The notes under the pieces were generated by a model that was given only the letters and a program-made list of their open reading frames with translations, did no database searches and was not told where the DNA came from. The position numbers were made by a program, and so were the translations under genes. A DNA stretch of 64,000 nucleotides from contig NZ_JAFFQE010000010.1 in NCBI RefSeq assembly GCF_016919005.1, positions 62,001 to 126,000 on the forward strand, given 5' to 3'. The first letter of the stretch is position 1; every line of letters starts with the position of its first letter. Of this stretch, positions 46,253-55,337 are shown in pieces. The stretch comes from Desulfopila inferna. GTDB lineage: Bacteria; Desulfobacterota; Desulfobulbia; Desulfobulbales; Desulfocapsaceae.

Positions 46253-46812
46253 TTCCGATCAGATCAATCCGCTGCACACCAACAAGTCCCCCCTAAAGAC
46301 AATCAGTGCATCATGGTTTCCGATGCTCTACGCTCCTCTCATATGTCCGGTAATGACGATGGCCGAAACTTCAAAAAGCCAGAGAAAATTGAGGCCGGCG
46401 ATGGATTAGACACTGACGAGTGATCCATCAGCATCCCCAGCAGCCAGGGCGAGGGCTGCGGTCGAGAAGATCATACAGGCAGTGTAGACTGAGCGGATTG
46501 CACCGAGGTAGCGGGTGCCGGTGACTAACAATCGAATAAGACCGGATGAACTCGTAAAAAGCTTGCTCTCCCGGAGCCCATCTCGGCAACTTCGATGAAT
46601 TTTTACGATCTGCAAAATTCGCCGCTGCATACCACCGGATACTTTTCCTCTTTGCAAGCCGGCGATGTCGATGCTCCTTGACTAATCGTCTGTTAATTGA
46701 AATATTATTGTATATTTTGCGCATCGTATGAAATCGAGAAGGCATAAAAAAAGCGATACTTGAGCGGCTTTACAGTTCAAAGGGAAAAATAATTACAATC
46801 GGAGGTTTTTAA
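46253..46812. other. intergenic region, 560 bp
   Basis: Only low-quality open frames on both strands, none with recognised motifs. The last bases hold the htpX ribosome binding site (GGAGG). Confidence 0.4.
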
Positions 46813-47676
46813 GTGTTACGTATTGTTTTGTTTTTGGGAACCAATCTGGCAATACTCGTACTATTGGGTATTGTCATGAGTATTCTCGGAGTTGATTCAC
46901 GCTCAACTTCCGGACTACTGGTAATGGCGGCGATATTTGGGATGGGAGGTTCATTCATCTCCCTGGCCATGTCAAAATGGATAGCAAAGAAATCCACCAG
47001 GGCCCGTGTAATCGAACAACCGGCCAACCAAACCGAGCAGTGGCTGGTGGGTACTGTTCGCAGGATGGCGGAGAAGGCGGAAATCGGCATGCCCGAGGTG
47101 GCAATTTATAATTCCCCTGATATGAACGCCTTTGCCACAGGTATGAAAAAAGACAGCGCCTTGGTAGCTGTTTCCACCGGGTTGCTGCAAAACATGTCCA
47201 AGGATGAAGCCGAAGCCGTTATTGCCCATGAAATCACGCACGTGGCCTGCGGCGACATGGTGACGATGTCCCTGATTCAGGGGGTACTGAACACCTTTGT
47301 CATCTTCCTCTCCCGCCTGGCGGCCAGTGTCATCGACAATTTTTTAAGCGGCGATGAAGAAGGCGGTGGTTTAGGCTTTATGGGATATATAGCGGTCACT
47401 ATTTTCCTTGATATGGTTCTGGGTCTCTTTGCTTCCTTAATTGTCATGTGGTTTTCAAGAAAGCGGGAATTTACTGCCGACAGAGGCGCCGCCTACTTAA
47501 CCAGTAAAGAAAAAATGGCCAGTGCCCTCAGGCGACTGCAGGCTCATCATGAGCCTTCACATCTGCCAGACCAGGTGGCGGCTTTTGGCATCAGACCGAA
47601 AAAAGGCGGCATGGCGGGATTTTTCAGAAGCCATCCTCCCATAGAGGACCGAATCGCGGCCCTTGAGAAGCTGTAG
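46813..47676 (+). CDS. htpX: HtpX family membrane zinc metalloprotease
   Basis: 287 residues. M48 motif [15 protein letters not shown] with the third ligand in [13 protein letters not shown]; four hydrophobic segments, two at the N-terminus and a pair near 155-200. HtpX degrades misfolded membrane proteins at the cytoplasmic side. GTG start with GGAGG upstream. Confidence 0.9.
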   Translation: MLRIVLFLGTNLAILVLLGIVMSILGVDSRSTSGLLVMAAIFGMGGSFISLAMSKWIAKKSTRARVIEQPANQTEQWLVGTVRRMAEKAEIGMPEVAIYNSPDMNAFATGMKKDSALVAVSTGLLQNMSKDEAEAVIAHEITHVACGDMVTMSLIQGVLNTFVIFLSRLAASVIDNFLSGDEEGGGLGFMGYIAVTIFLDMVLGLFASLIVMWFSRKREFTADRGAAYLTSKEKMASALRRLQAHHEPSHLPDQVAAFGIRPKKGGMAGFFRSHPPIEDRIAALEKL

Positions 47677-47810
47677 CAACCTATTATCTGCAGTTTTATC
47701 CGTTGTGTTCCCCTGTGGTGGCAACCCCGGGGGAATACACCAGCCTCGCCCCTAGAAATAATTTTTCCCTCAAGTTTTCACTATGAATGTTCCGATCTAT
47801 TACTCGGGGG

Positions 47811-48380
47811 TTAATTTTCTTCCACTAAAAAGGCAACATATTCAAGTATGGATCGCGCCCATCTATCATAAGTTTTAGGCGTGAGCATGATTCCGTCTTT
47901 CTCAAAAATATCGGCATCTTGTTCCGCTAGACCGGCAAAATTGCCTAGATAGCAGCAACCGGTTTGCCTGGTCATCTTGTTGATATCGGCATTAAGATGA
48001 TAGATGGCTCTATCCACCAGAAAGGATATTCTGATATTGGGCAGACTGTTAACTATTATTTCAGCGTCAGGATAAGTGTTACTGAGCCGTATGACGATTC
48101 TGCGAATCTGGTCGACAAAGGTGTAATCCTCAGCAATGACATTGTTGATACCTGTCATGATGAGAATGATGTCGGGTGTGGCCACACGTTCTTCAATTTG
48201 CTGCAGTCTTTTCAGTAACCCCTGTACCTCTTCCCGGGGAACACCATAGCTGTGGACCTGAAAGAAAGGCATCCGCTTTTGCCAGTCGAAGTCGACTATG
48301 AAATTGTCTCCCAAAAAGAGGAAAGTACCTTGGGCCCGATGACGAGTAGTCTCTTTACAGGACCTGCCTAACATTTCCAC
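47811..48380 (-). CDS. SGNH-fold protein with degenerate catalytic residues
   Basis: 189 residues. Block I reads FLGDNFIVDFDW where GDS is expected, block III IMTGINNVIAED (GxN kept), and the final block DGIMLTPKTYDRW has Met in place of the usual His before LT. The Ser nucleophile and His are therefore missing though the fold is recognisable. It may bind a ligand without hydrolysis. GTG start at 48380 follows a GGGGGG run. No signal peptide seen. Confidence 0.7.
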   Translation of the reverse strand: MEMLGRSCKETTRHRAQGTFLFLGDNFIVDFDWQKRMPFFQVHSYGVPREEVQGLLKRLQQIEERVATPDIILIMTGINNVIAEDYTFVDQIRRIVIRLSNTYPDAEIIVNSLPNIRISFLVDRAIYHLNADINKMTRQTGCCYLGNFAGLAEQDADIFEKDGIMLTPKTYDRWARSILEYVAFLVEEN

Positions 48381-48515
48381 AAATTCCCCCCTATCTTATT
48401 AATCACAAGGAACTTAATTCTTTTCACCGCTCTGCGGGACTGTTTATCATAACGGGCATATCGGGCATTCTGAAAGTCGGAGTTTATGCCCGTACGGGTG
48501 CCTATCGTGATGCCA

Positions 48516-49886
48516 TCACTCTTGATCAAGAAGGATTTCTTCGACATGAAGGTGCCTGTTTTTTTCAGCCGAAAGCTTCAGCACATACTGGTCTTCCGCC
48601 ATTATTACGCTCCCGTTCTTATCATGGGTGATGTTTACCTCCGATCTTTCCACCGTCTGTCCTGTCGATATCACAATACCAGATGTTCCATCCGATATCC
48701 GGACCTTGTTGCCCGGTGGATAGAGGCCGATTGCATTAATAAAAGACGCCAGAAGAGAGGGATGGAACCCACCCTTGTCAGTCAACATAATACTGTAGGC
48801 CATATGCGGGGAGAGGATCGGCTTGTAAGGCCGCACTGCCGTCAGAGCCTCGAAGGCATCGCATATCTGGATCAACGACGTGAGCGGGTGCCGGACGGCC
48901 CATTCAGGCTGTTCCGGATAGCCGGACCCATCATTTCTGATATGATGTCCCCATGCAGCTGCTATATCGAGAGGCGTAGTGTTTTTCTGGCCAAGGAGAA
49001 TCTCGGCCCCTATTTGCGAATGATGCATTATGGCATCATACTCTTCCTTACTGAGCTTACCCGGTTTATAGAGTATTTCTTCTGCTATGCGGCTTTTACC
49101 AATGTCATGAAGCAGTGCCGCAGTTCCTATGGCGAGCAAGACCTCCTCTTCCCATTTAAAAGAGTGGGCCAAAAATACGGCAAGGGCCGCTACACGAACC
49201 GAGTGGCCGACGGTATAGCCGTCATAGTCGGGGTAATACACGTGCTGCATTAGATCCGAGAACTGTGCCCGGGTGAAATGAAGCATATATTCGCTGACCG
49301 AACGAGTATTGTCGATGTCGATATCATTGCCGCCGGCAACATCTCCGTGAGCTTGCGCCACGGCATCGAAGAGCGCCTGGTAGATAAGAGTGGGAGAGTG
49401 AATAAAATCACCGTTGTCCTGACCCTGCCAGGCCTGCTGATCGCGGCCCAAAGTCCCTGACGGTCCTGTGTAGTGCCCCGCTATCTCAATGTTGTGGATA
49501 TTTTTGGCGGCAAGCAGCTGACGAGATAGCTTAAGGCTATCCGTGGACTGTTTTAGATCGGTTGTTAAATCAAGCAGAGCGCTAAATTCCGCGACCGTAG
49601 TTTTGTCGGTAAAGGAAAAGCCTCCACAATGAAGTTTTTCCGCAAAAAGAATCAGCTGCCGGCCTACGATGCTGGGGCCGACGAGATTTTTTCCCTCAAA
49701 GACCAGATTTTTTTCAATTATACCGATAAACAGTTTTTCAATGCGGGCTTCCCGGCAAAAACCAATCAGCTTTTCGATAAAATCATTTGAGAGTGCTTTA
49801 ACTTTGGGATGGTCTGTGAAATAGAGCCTTCTCGTGGAAATGGTTCTGCAGAGAAGAATCAGCAGATTATTTAGATTATCATACAT
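48516..49886 (-). CDS. HD-GYP c-di-GMP phosphodiesterase with novel N-terminal domain
   Basis: 456 residues. Residues ~190-400 form an HD-GYP domain: HSVRVAALAVFLAHSF, LLHDIGKSRI, HHSQIGAEIL and HHIRNDGSGYP, followed by a typical C-terminal helical half. HD-GYP enzymes cleave c-di-GMP to GMP. Residues 1-180 resemble the N-terminus of the next gene upstream (YFTDHPKVKAL/IYYPTGHVIL; LVFEGKNLVG/IIFEGVELNG) and may be a shared sensing or assembly domain. 12 bp after the 643-residue gene, so same operon. Confidence 0.85.
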   Translation of the reverse strand: MYDNLNNLLILLCRTISTRRLYFTDHPKVKALSNDFIEKLIGFCREARIEKLFIGIIEKNLVFEGKNLVGPSIVGRQLILFAEKLHCGGFSFTDKTTVAEFSALLDLTTDLKQSTDSLKLSRQLLAAKNIHNIEIAGHYTGPSGTLGRDQQAWQGQDNGDFIHSPTLIYQALFDAVAQAHGDVAGGNDIDIDNTRSVSEYMLHFTRAQFSDLMQHVYYPDYDGYTVGHSVRVAALAVFLAHSFKWEEEVLLAIGTAALLHDIGKSRIAEEILYKPGKLSKEEYDAIMHHSQIGAEILLGQKNTTPLDIAAAWGHHIRNDGSGYPEQPEWAVRHPLTSLIQICDAFEALTAVRPYKPILSPHMAYSIMLTDKGGFHPSLLASFINAIGLYPPGNKVRISDGTSGIVISTGQTVERSEVNITHDKNGSVIMAEDQYVLKLSAEKNRHLHVEEILLDQE

Positions 49887-49898
49887 GATAGACAGTTT

Positions 49899-51830
49899 TC
49901 AACGACTCCGGGTTGCCTTCAGGGCATTCTGGGCTGCCGTTCGGCACGCACCTGGCCATTCCGGGATAAAGAGTAGCTTCTTGCCACCTGATATCTGCCT
50001 GAGTACTTTAACGGTTTTTTCGTCGGGAAGCCGGGCCATTGCTTCAATGGTGTCAATAACCCAGTTCTCATTTCTTCTACTCTGGAGAAGAAGAGGCAAA
50101 GAGGCTGCGATTATCGCTCCAGCTGTTTTACTCAGTGGACCTGTTAGCCTTTTCTGCGCCGCCTGACGCAGGTAAGAGTAAAGAAAGATTTTGTCCTGCT
50201 GCCGGGAAAGATCGAGAAGCGGAGCTACTGCTTTAATCAGCCAGTCTCTGGGATTACGGCGCAACCCGCTGAGGACACGCTCCCCCACATAGCGTTCAAT
50301 TTCCGTTTTGAGAAGGAAGGCGAACAAAGGATAGCAGGCGGGACTTACCGCATTAAATATATCCGAGGCTATATTTTTCTCCTGAAAGGCCTCGAGGGAA
50401 CGAAGCCGGGGCAGGCCCGCCGTCATCTCATCGTTTGTCAGGCGTGCAGCACGAAGGCACAGCGTGTGATAACTCAACGTATCTTTACTGCTTCCTTCCA
50501 CCAGGATTTCGTTGACCAAGTACGGCCAAAGAAAGATACTGTCTTTATTATCGCAAACCTTCAAGGTTTGCTGAAAGAGGTGAAGGGTATTGCCGTAAGC
50601 TGAGCGGCGGAGGGGTTCGGTTAGAAGACGGATGGTGGAAGCGAGCCTGGCATGGTTTCCTGTCCCGGCAACGGATCGGAGCCCATTACTGAGGATTTCC
50701 CAAATTTTGTCTGAAAGTGTCGCTGAGAGTATTTCCCTGAAAAGCTGTTGCATCCTGATTTGGTTGGGGAGCGTTTGGTCAAAGGAAGCAAGCTGCATTA
50801 GTATCGACAGTGTCTCATTCGTCTGCCGGGATTCCGGGATCTTGGCTAGGATTTTGGGATCGAGCCTCTGTCCTGTGGTAAATTCCTGAACCTGAGCGAC
50901 GCTGATGACTGGCTTGTCGGGGAATTGTTTACGGATAATTTTTTCATCAACAGCAGCGACATCAGTTGTTTCAGCAAGTGGCTTCTTTATAATGGAAACC
51001 AGCATGTTGATCGCTTCTCGAGACTTTTCATCGTGAGTTTCCAGTTCCAGCTTTTTCAATATCGCCGCAAGAGCATTAATATTGGCATGCGATTTTGAGG
51101 TTATCAGTTCTCTCGTATCCCCGCTGTCTTTCCCTTTTACTGTGCGAATCAGAAGATTGGCAACATCATCCCAGGATGCACTGGGAAGTTCCCCTGTATC
51201 GATGCCGCTTGCGGTCAATTGTTGTGGAAGGGTATCAAGCAGAGTTCTGCATTGTTCTATTTGCGTTTGACTCAGTCCATACTTTAAAAGAGATTCGACA
51301 AATGAATTGAGATTCTCAGCCGAGTCAGGATCATCTTCTCCAGATAAAGATCGCCCCGTCCGGGCAAGAAATACTTTTTGCTCTATCTCGATCGAGTGAG
51401 GCAGATCTGTAATTTCGACCGGCGTAAATTGTTTTGCTCTGAGAATCTTTGCCTTGTAGGCAGAGATCAACCTCACGAACTTATGGATCTCTTCCATGGA
51501 GGCGTACCGGCTGATCGAAACAGCAGATATTCCGAGAGGAGAAAACAGCGCATTGAAGTCTTTCACAAAGAGTTCATCCCCGTTCAACTCAACACCTTCA
51601 AATATGATGGTGTTGTGATAAATGCAGAGCGTCACCGAAGGATTTTCTCCTGCCAGCTGATTGAGCAATTCCATGAAACGTATGGTTGCTTTGTCGAGGA
51701 TGACGTGACCAGTGGGGTAATAGATAGCAATTTTAAAAATCCTCTGCAGTGAATGCAAGAATTCATTGAGAGTGACCAGGCTTGTGCCTGAATCAGATGG
51801 AGGAGGTCTTGTCATCTTAGTTGTTAACAA
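49899..51830 (-). CDS. Helical repeat-like regulator in HD-GYP operon
   Basis: 643 residues, no export signal. N-terminal ~150 residues resemble that of the HD-GYP protein (LQRIFKIAIYYPTGHVILD, YHNTIIFEGVEL). The rest is mainly helical with repeat-like units, consistent with HEAT-type repeats (ALLDLSRQQDKIFLYSYLRQ, AMARLPDEKTVKVLRQISG). Likely a partner or scaffold for the phosphodiesterase encoded 12 bp downstream. No enzymatic motif found. Confidence 0.7.
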   Translation of the reverse strand: MLTTKMTRPPPSDSGTSLVTLNEFLHSLQRIFKIAIYYPTGHVILDKATIRFMELLNQLAGENPSVTLCIYHNTIIFEGVELNGDELFVKDFNALFSPLGISAVSISRYASMEEIHKFVRLISAYKAKILRAKQFTPVEITDLPHSIEIEQKVFLARTGRSLSGEDDPDSAENLNSFVESLLKYGLSQTQIEQCRTLLDTLPQQLTASGIDTGELPSASWDDVANLLIRTVKGKDSGDTRELITSKSHANINALAAILKKLELETHDEKSREAINMLVSIIKKPLAETTDVAAVDEKIIRKQFPDKPVISVAQVQEFTTGQRLDPKILAKIPESRQTNETLSILMQLASFDQTLPNQIRMQQLFREILSATLSDKIWEILSNGLRSVAGTGNHARLASTIRLLTEPLRRSAYGNTLHLFQQTLKVCDNKDSIFLWPYLVNEILVEGSSKDTLSYHTLCLRAARLTNDEMTAGLPRLRSLEAFQEKNIASDIFNAVSPACYPLFAFLLKTEIERYVGERVLSGLRRNPRDWLIKAVAPLLDLSRQQDKIFLYSYLRQAAQKRLTGPLSKTAGAIIAASLPLLLQSRRNENWVIDTIEAMARLPDEKTVKVLRQISGGKKLLFIPEWPGACRTAAQNALKATRSR

Positions 51831-52170
51831 ACAGGCTAGGGTCAGGCCATAAACTCTTTCTTAACTTACTCAAGTCCTAACAACCTATCCTATTTTTGCC
51901 GACTTTCCTATAATATTTTTACCCCTACAGACATATTCACAAAAACATAATTATAACAAATTGTTAATTGATTCCAGCCGAATCATATTAAGCTCTGATT
52001 TTAACCAAGGTGATAACAGACCCGAGGGGTCATTCGCCGGCCAGCTCTCATCGTGGGCCTGGAAGGAAAAATAGCTGTTTTTTGCTGGTGGTTGCACTTT
52101 ATTAGGGACCTGATCCGACCAAACGATAGCCAAGTTCTGCAACAAGATGATGCTGCTTGACATAGGTTTA
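51831..52170. other. intergenic region, 340 bp
   Basis: AT-rich region upstream of the HEAT-like/HD-GYP operon, containing its promoter. No gene or repeat recognised. Confidence 0.4.
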
Positions 52171-52302
52171 CTATAGCCTTTTCAAGATCATACCGAGCCC
52201 TTCCGTAAGAATTTCAATCTGCTCAAGAGTGAGGTCACGTGAAATTTCATTAGTGAATTGTTGATGCAATTTATGGTGTTCCTCATACAACTTTTTCCTT
52301 CC
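52171..52302 (-). pseudogene. C-terminal fragment of a MarR-family regulator
   Basis: Minus-strand frame KLYEEHHKLHQQFTNEISRD, followed by LTLEQIEILTEGLG, is the C-terminal dimerisation helix of a MarR protein, normally following LTEKGR. The DNA-binding domain is absent; upstream sequence shows no match in any frame. A relic. Confidence 0.55.
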
Positions 52303-52389
52303 CCTGCAGGGTCTGCTCCGAGTAGGGCTGCCAGGATACCCCCGGTGATATCGATTCACCCGATTATTAAAACCACTTAGGAGTCAATC

Positions 52390-52704
52390 ATGCTCAAAAT
52401 CCATTTTTTCCTGAATGAGCCAAATGGAAGGCCGTGAAAGCATTTCAAACAGATTATGCCCAGGCTGGGCGAAAAATATCCGGTTGAAATTGAAGTAACC
52501 ACAAAACCAAACTCCGAATATGAAACAGACGAGTACTTCGAACTCGATTTGCCGGTGGCGCCGGCAGTCATGGTCGGCGAAGAGATTGTCGTGGAAGGAA
52601 CAGATGTGTCGGACCACGAGTTGGAAGTATGTATCTGTCGTCAACTTGGTCTGCCGGAGCCTCAGAAAAAAGGCCTTCTGAGCCGCATTTTAAAAAATTC
52701 TTAA
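52390..52704 (+). CDS. small thioredoxin-like selenoprotein, copy 1
   Basis: 104 residues from the ATG at 52390, with UGA at 52435-52437 as residue 16: FFLNEPNGRP-U-KHFKQIM. The downstream frame continues without a break: LGEKYPVEIEV, YFELDLPVAPAVMVGEEIVV, HELEVCICRQLGLPEP. This is a thioredoxin/glutaredoxin-like beta-alpha-beta layout with cis-Pro-like VAPAVMV, the usual signature of an active-site Cys or Sec at the first helix. Its tandem paralogue also has an in-frame UGA in the same column. A short hairpin (52458-52470) follows at 20 nt. Predicted as a redox protein; I do not know a named family. Confidence 0.75.
52458..52470 (+). promoter_or_regulatory. SECIS-like hairpin of the thioredoxin-like selenoprotein
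   Basis: GCCC-AGGCT-GGGC, a 4-bp stem with a G-containing loop (or 6 bp with a 1-nt loop) starting 20 nt after the UGA. Shorter than the others, so less certain. Confidence 0.4.
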
Positions 52705-52711
52705 GGTGCAA

Positions 52712-52980
52712 ATGAAAAAACTGCGCGTATTTCTCAATATACCAAAAGGCAAGACCTGAGAAAGTTACATGAGCATGCTTCCCTGGTTGGGAGAGAAATA
52801 CAAGTTAGAGATCGAAACGATTTGTAAAACCAGAGATACATACCGGTCGGCGGAATATCAGGCAAGCGGCCTGATATTCCGCCGACCGGTCCGGCTCTGA
52901 TGTTGGCCGATGAAGTCGTCCAGGGTAAACCCATAAGCGAGACAGCTTTGGAAGAGGCAATCCGCCGCCACTTGGCATAA
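52712..52980 (+). pseudogene. small thioredoxin-like selenoprotein, copy 2, frameshifted
   Basis: Tandem paralogue, 8 bp after copy 1. KKLRVFLNIPKGKT-U-ESYMSMLPWLGEKYKLEIET aligns with copy 1, with UGA at 52757-52759 at the same residue 16. After AEYQASG the frame would end at a second UGA (52898), but the -1 frame gives PDIPPTGPALMLADEVVQGK to TAA at 52980, matching LDLPVAPAVMVGEEIVV of copy 1. One base is thus missing (or two added) near 52864-52869, at the loop of a 22-bp hairpin. It is a pseudogene, a sequence error, or a case of recoding. Confidence 0.55.
52842..52890. repeat. perfect 22-bp inverted repeat, 5-nt loop
   Basis: Arms 52842-52863 and 52869-52890 are fully complementary (ACCGGTCGGCGG opens the left arm, CCGCCGACCGGT closes the right). 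Lies inside copy 2 of the selenoprotein, exactly where the reading frame breaks. Confidence 0.85.
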
Positions 52981-53028
52981 TGATCACGACGATCACGCGA
53001 ACATAAAGCTGTGCAGAAGGCGTTCATT

Positions 53029-53754
53029 ATGCAAATAGATCAACAAGATTTATTGAACCACCACAACAACAAAAGGCGTAGCGCGTTATTGAAGATGGCT
53101 GTCCTGCTCATATTCATGGGGGCAGCCATCTATCTGGTCCGTTTTTCTCCAGTTAGTCAATACCTCACTTCACAACAGCTTGGACTGTTTCTGGAATCGG
53201 CCGGTTTCTGGGCGCCGTTAATGTTTATTGTTATATATATGGTAGGAGTTTGTCTTTTTCTTCCGGGCACTCTTTTGACAGCTATAGGAGCAGCCATCTT
53301 CTGCTCATACTGGGGCTTTCTCTACGTCTGGACAGGGGCGATCATTGGTGCAAGCCTTGCCTTTATGATAGGACGATATCTGGGTCGGGACTTTGCCGAG
53401 TCGATCATCGGCGATAAATTGAAACAGTTTGACGACACCATCGAGCGCAACGGGTTTGCCACAGTCCTTTATCTTCGACTGATGTATTTCCCGTTTACTC
53501 CCATGAATTTTGGTATGGGACTGACCAAGGTACGATTCTGGGACTATTTCTTCGGAACGGCGCTGGGTATTCTGGTCGGCACCTTTATTTTCACCTTTTT
53601 TGTGGGAACAATCAAAGATGTCTGGGCAAGCGGTCAATGGCAGGAACTTTTAAGCTGGAAAGTCTTTTCGGCCCTCTCTCTTTTTGTTTTTTCATTTTTC
53701 ATACCCAAGTTTCTAAAAATGATGAAGATAGAGCGGGAAAAGAGGCTTAAGTAA
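53029..53754 (+). CDS. TVP38/TMEM64 (DedA-like) membrane protein
   Basis: About 241 residues from the ATG at 53029 (AGAAGG upstream; 53011 possible). Hydrophobic helices throughout with the VTT-domain motif FLPGTLLTAIGAAIF, GASLAFMIGRYLGRDF, and YLRLMYFPFTPMNFGMGLTKV. SNARE-associated/DedA-like proteins move or flip lipids; the substrate is unknown. Follows the selenoprotein pair on the same strand (48-bp gap) and may be co-transcribed. Confidence 0.85.
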   Translation: MQIDQQDLLNHHNNKRRSALLKMAVLLIFMGAAIYLVRFSPVSQYLTSQQLGLFLESAGFWAPLMFIVIYMVGVCLFLPGTLLTAIGAAIFCSYWGFLYVWTGAIIGASLAFMIGRYLGRDFAESIIGDKLKQFDDTIERNGFATVLYLRLMYFPFTPMNFGMGLTKVRFWDYFFGTALGILVGTFIFTFFVGTIKDVWASGQWQELLSWKVFSALSLFVFSFFIPKFLKMMKIEREKRLK

Positions 53755-53862
53755 TCAGAATCTTTTTCACAATTAATTATCCTCAACAACTTCTTTTTGA
53801 AGAATTTTTCTGAATACATTGTTCGCCATCATCTCCCAAAAACGAATCAAAGATACCAATCG

Positions 53863-54186
53863 ATGCTGAAGACTATATTATTGTTTATCGCCACAGCCCT
53901 AACCGAAATAATAGGCTGCTTCCTGCCCTATGTCTGGTTGCGCAAAGAAGGGTCTATCTGGCTTCTATTGCCGGCCGCAGCCAGTCTTATTCTGTTTGTC
54001 TGGCTGCTGAGCCTGCATCCCGCCGCCAGCGGCAGGGTATATGCCGCCTATGGCGGAATATATGTGGCAACAGCTCTTGTCTGGTTGCGGGTGGTGGATG
54101 GCGTGAAGTTGTCTGCTTTTGATTGGATCGGAGCAGGTATAGCACTGCTCGGTATGGCAATCATCGTCGTCGGGTGGAGGTCTTAG
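53863..54186 (+). CDS. ynfA: YnfA family small membrane protein (UPF0060)
   Basis: 107 residues, four helices: [20 protein letters not shown] at the N-terminus, [20 protein letters not shown], and [20 protein letters not shown] at the end, all as in YnfA. The ATG at 53863 gives the family length of about 108. SMR-like topology; drug export is suggested for relatives but not shown here. Confidence 0.88.
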   Translation: MLKTILLFIATALTEIIGCFLPYVWLRKEGSIWLLLPAAASLILFVWLLSLHPAASGRVYAAYGGIYVATALVWLRVVDGVKLSAFDWIGAGIALLGMAIIVVGWRS

Positions 54187-54226
54187 GGACATAAGAGAAA
54201 CTTTTTCCGAACAAGAATATCCGCAT

Positions 54227-55288
54227 TTACTCAAGCGGCTTTTTGCGTATATCGTCGGCCTCTTCTTTCTCTCCGGGACTCGGTGCGGCAGGCTCTTCCG
54301 GGGAAGAATCTTTTACTGCTTCCAGACTCAGTGCGGCATAAAAGGGAAAATGATCGGAACCGATTGCCGGCAGCCTCCGCATATCGATGTATTTGAAATG
54401 CGAAGAATGAAAGATATGGTCTAAGGGGAAGCGAATAAAAAAGTATTTGGCATTGAATGTGTTGTACATACCTCTCCCGATCCTGGGATCGAGCATGCTG
54501 CTGATTTTTTGAAAAAGATTGGTTGTATGGGACCACGCCACATCGTTGAGGTCGCCGAGAACCAGAACCGGCTGATTTAATTTTTTGGAGCGTTCGGCTG
54601 TAATTATCAGCTCGGCGTCTCTGGCGGTGGAGTCTTTGTTCGGTCCGGGCGGTCGAGGATGCAGTCCGATTAAACGAAATACCTGACCACCGGGTAGTCG
54701 AATATCACTGTGGATAGAAGGAACCCCGGGTTCGACCAGAAATTCCACCGCAGGACTAAGCAGCGGAAACTTTGAATGAAGAATCATGCCATAGGTATTA
54801 TCTAGTGGGTATTTAAGATGGTAAGGGTAGGAACTGTCCAATACCTGGAGTTGCTCCGACCACCATTGATCTGCCTCCGTGGTCAGGATGATATCGGGGT
54901 TGATGTCATTCAATATTGTCAGGTATTTTTGAGCCATTCGATTATGCATCAGCACATTGGCCGTGACGATCCGGATAACGGCGCCATTTCCTTCTTTGCC
55001 TGCATGCTTCACCTGCTTGGCAGCCAACTGCGTGTATGGAAATATTCTATATCCCTGGTAGCCGATAGCTGCAATCAGGGCAGCAAATATGACCACATGT
55101 AGTCCGCTTATCCCCGGCCTCCACAGCAACTGCAGAACAACTAAGACTCCACCTAGTGTCAAAAGCTGAAGTCGAGGGAAATCAAACCAGCGAATCCACC
55201 ATTCATCCGACCGGATAATTGGCAGCAGTGTAGATACGACCAGGAACAATACAGCAGCATACCATGCTATTCCTAACAGTTTTTCCAT
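54227..55288 (-). CDS. Endonuclease/exonuclease/phosphatase family membrane protein
   Basis: 353 residues. Three N-terminal helices (~5-80), then an EEP domain: RIVTANVLMHNRM, DIILTTEADQWW (Glu metal ligand), IGLHPRPP, VLGDLNDVAWS and the final IGSDHFPFYAAL (Asp-His). A C-terminal tail rich in Pro and Glu. Substrate could be a nucleic acid, sphingomyelin-like lipid or phosphoinositide; the family does not tell. Confidence 0.87.
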   Translation of the reverse strand: MEKLLGIAWYAAVLFLVVSTLLPIIRSDEWWIRWFDFPRLQLLTLGGVLVVLQLLWRPGISGLHVVIFAALIAAIGYQGYRIFPYTQLAAKQVKHAGKEGNGAVIRIVTANVLMHNRMAQKYLTILNDINPDIILTTEADQWWSEQLQVLDSSYPYHLKYPLDNTYGMILHSKFPLLSPAVEFLVEPGVPSIHSDIRLPGGQVFRLIGLHPRPPGPNKDSTARDAELIITAERSKKLNQPVLVLGDLNDVAWSHTTNLFQKISSMLDPRIGRGMYNTFNAKYFFIRFPLDHIFHSSHFKYIDMRRLPAIGSDHFPFYAALSLEAVKDSSPEEPAAPSPGEKEEADDIRKKPLE

Positions 55289-55337
55289 GGCTCTGTCCTC
55301 TGACTAGAAAAATCATTTCTCATCGACCACAATGAAG

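Noticed and set aside
46406-46745. Overlapping minus-strand ORFs before htpX
   Set aside because: Mutually overlapping frames without motifs or ribosome binding sites.
52898-52900. Third UGA in copy 2 as selenocysteine
   Set aside because: It occurs out of the homologous frame; the -1 frame holds the matching protein sequence, so this is a stop met after a frameshift.
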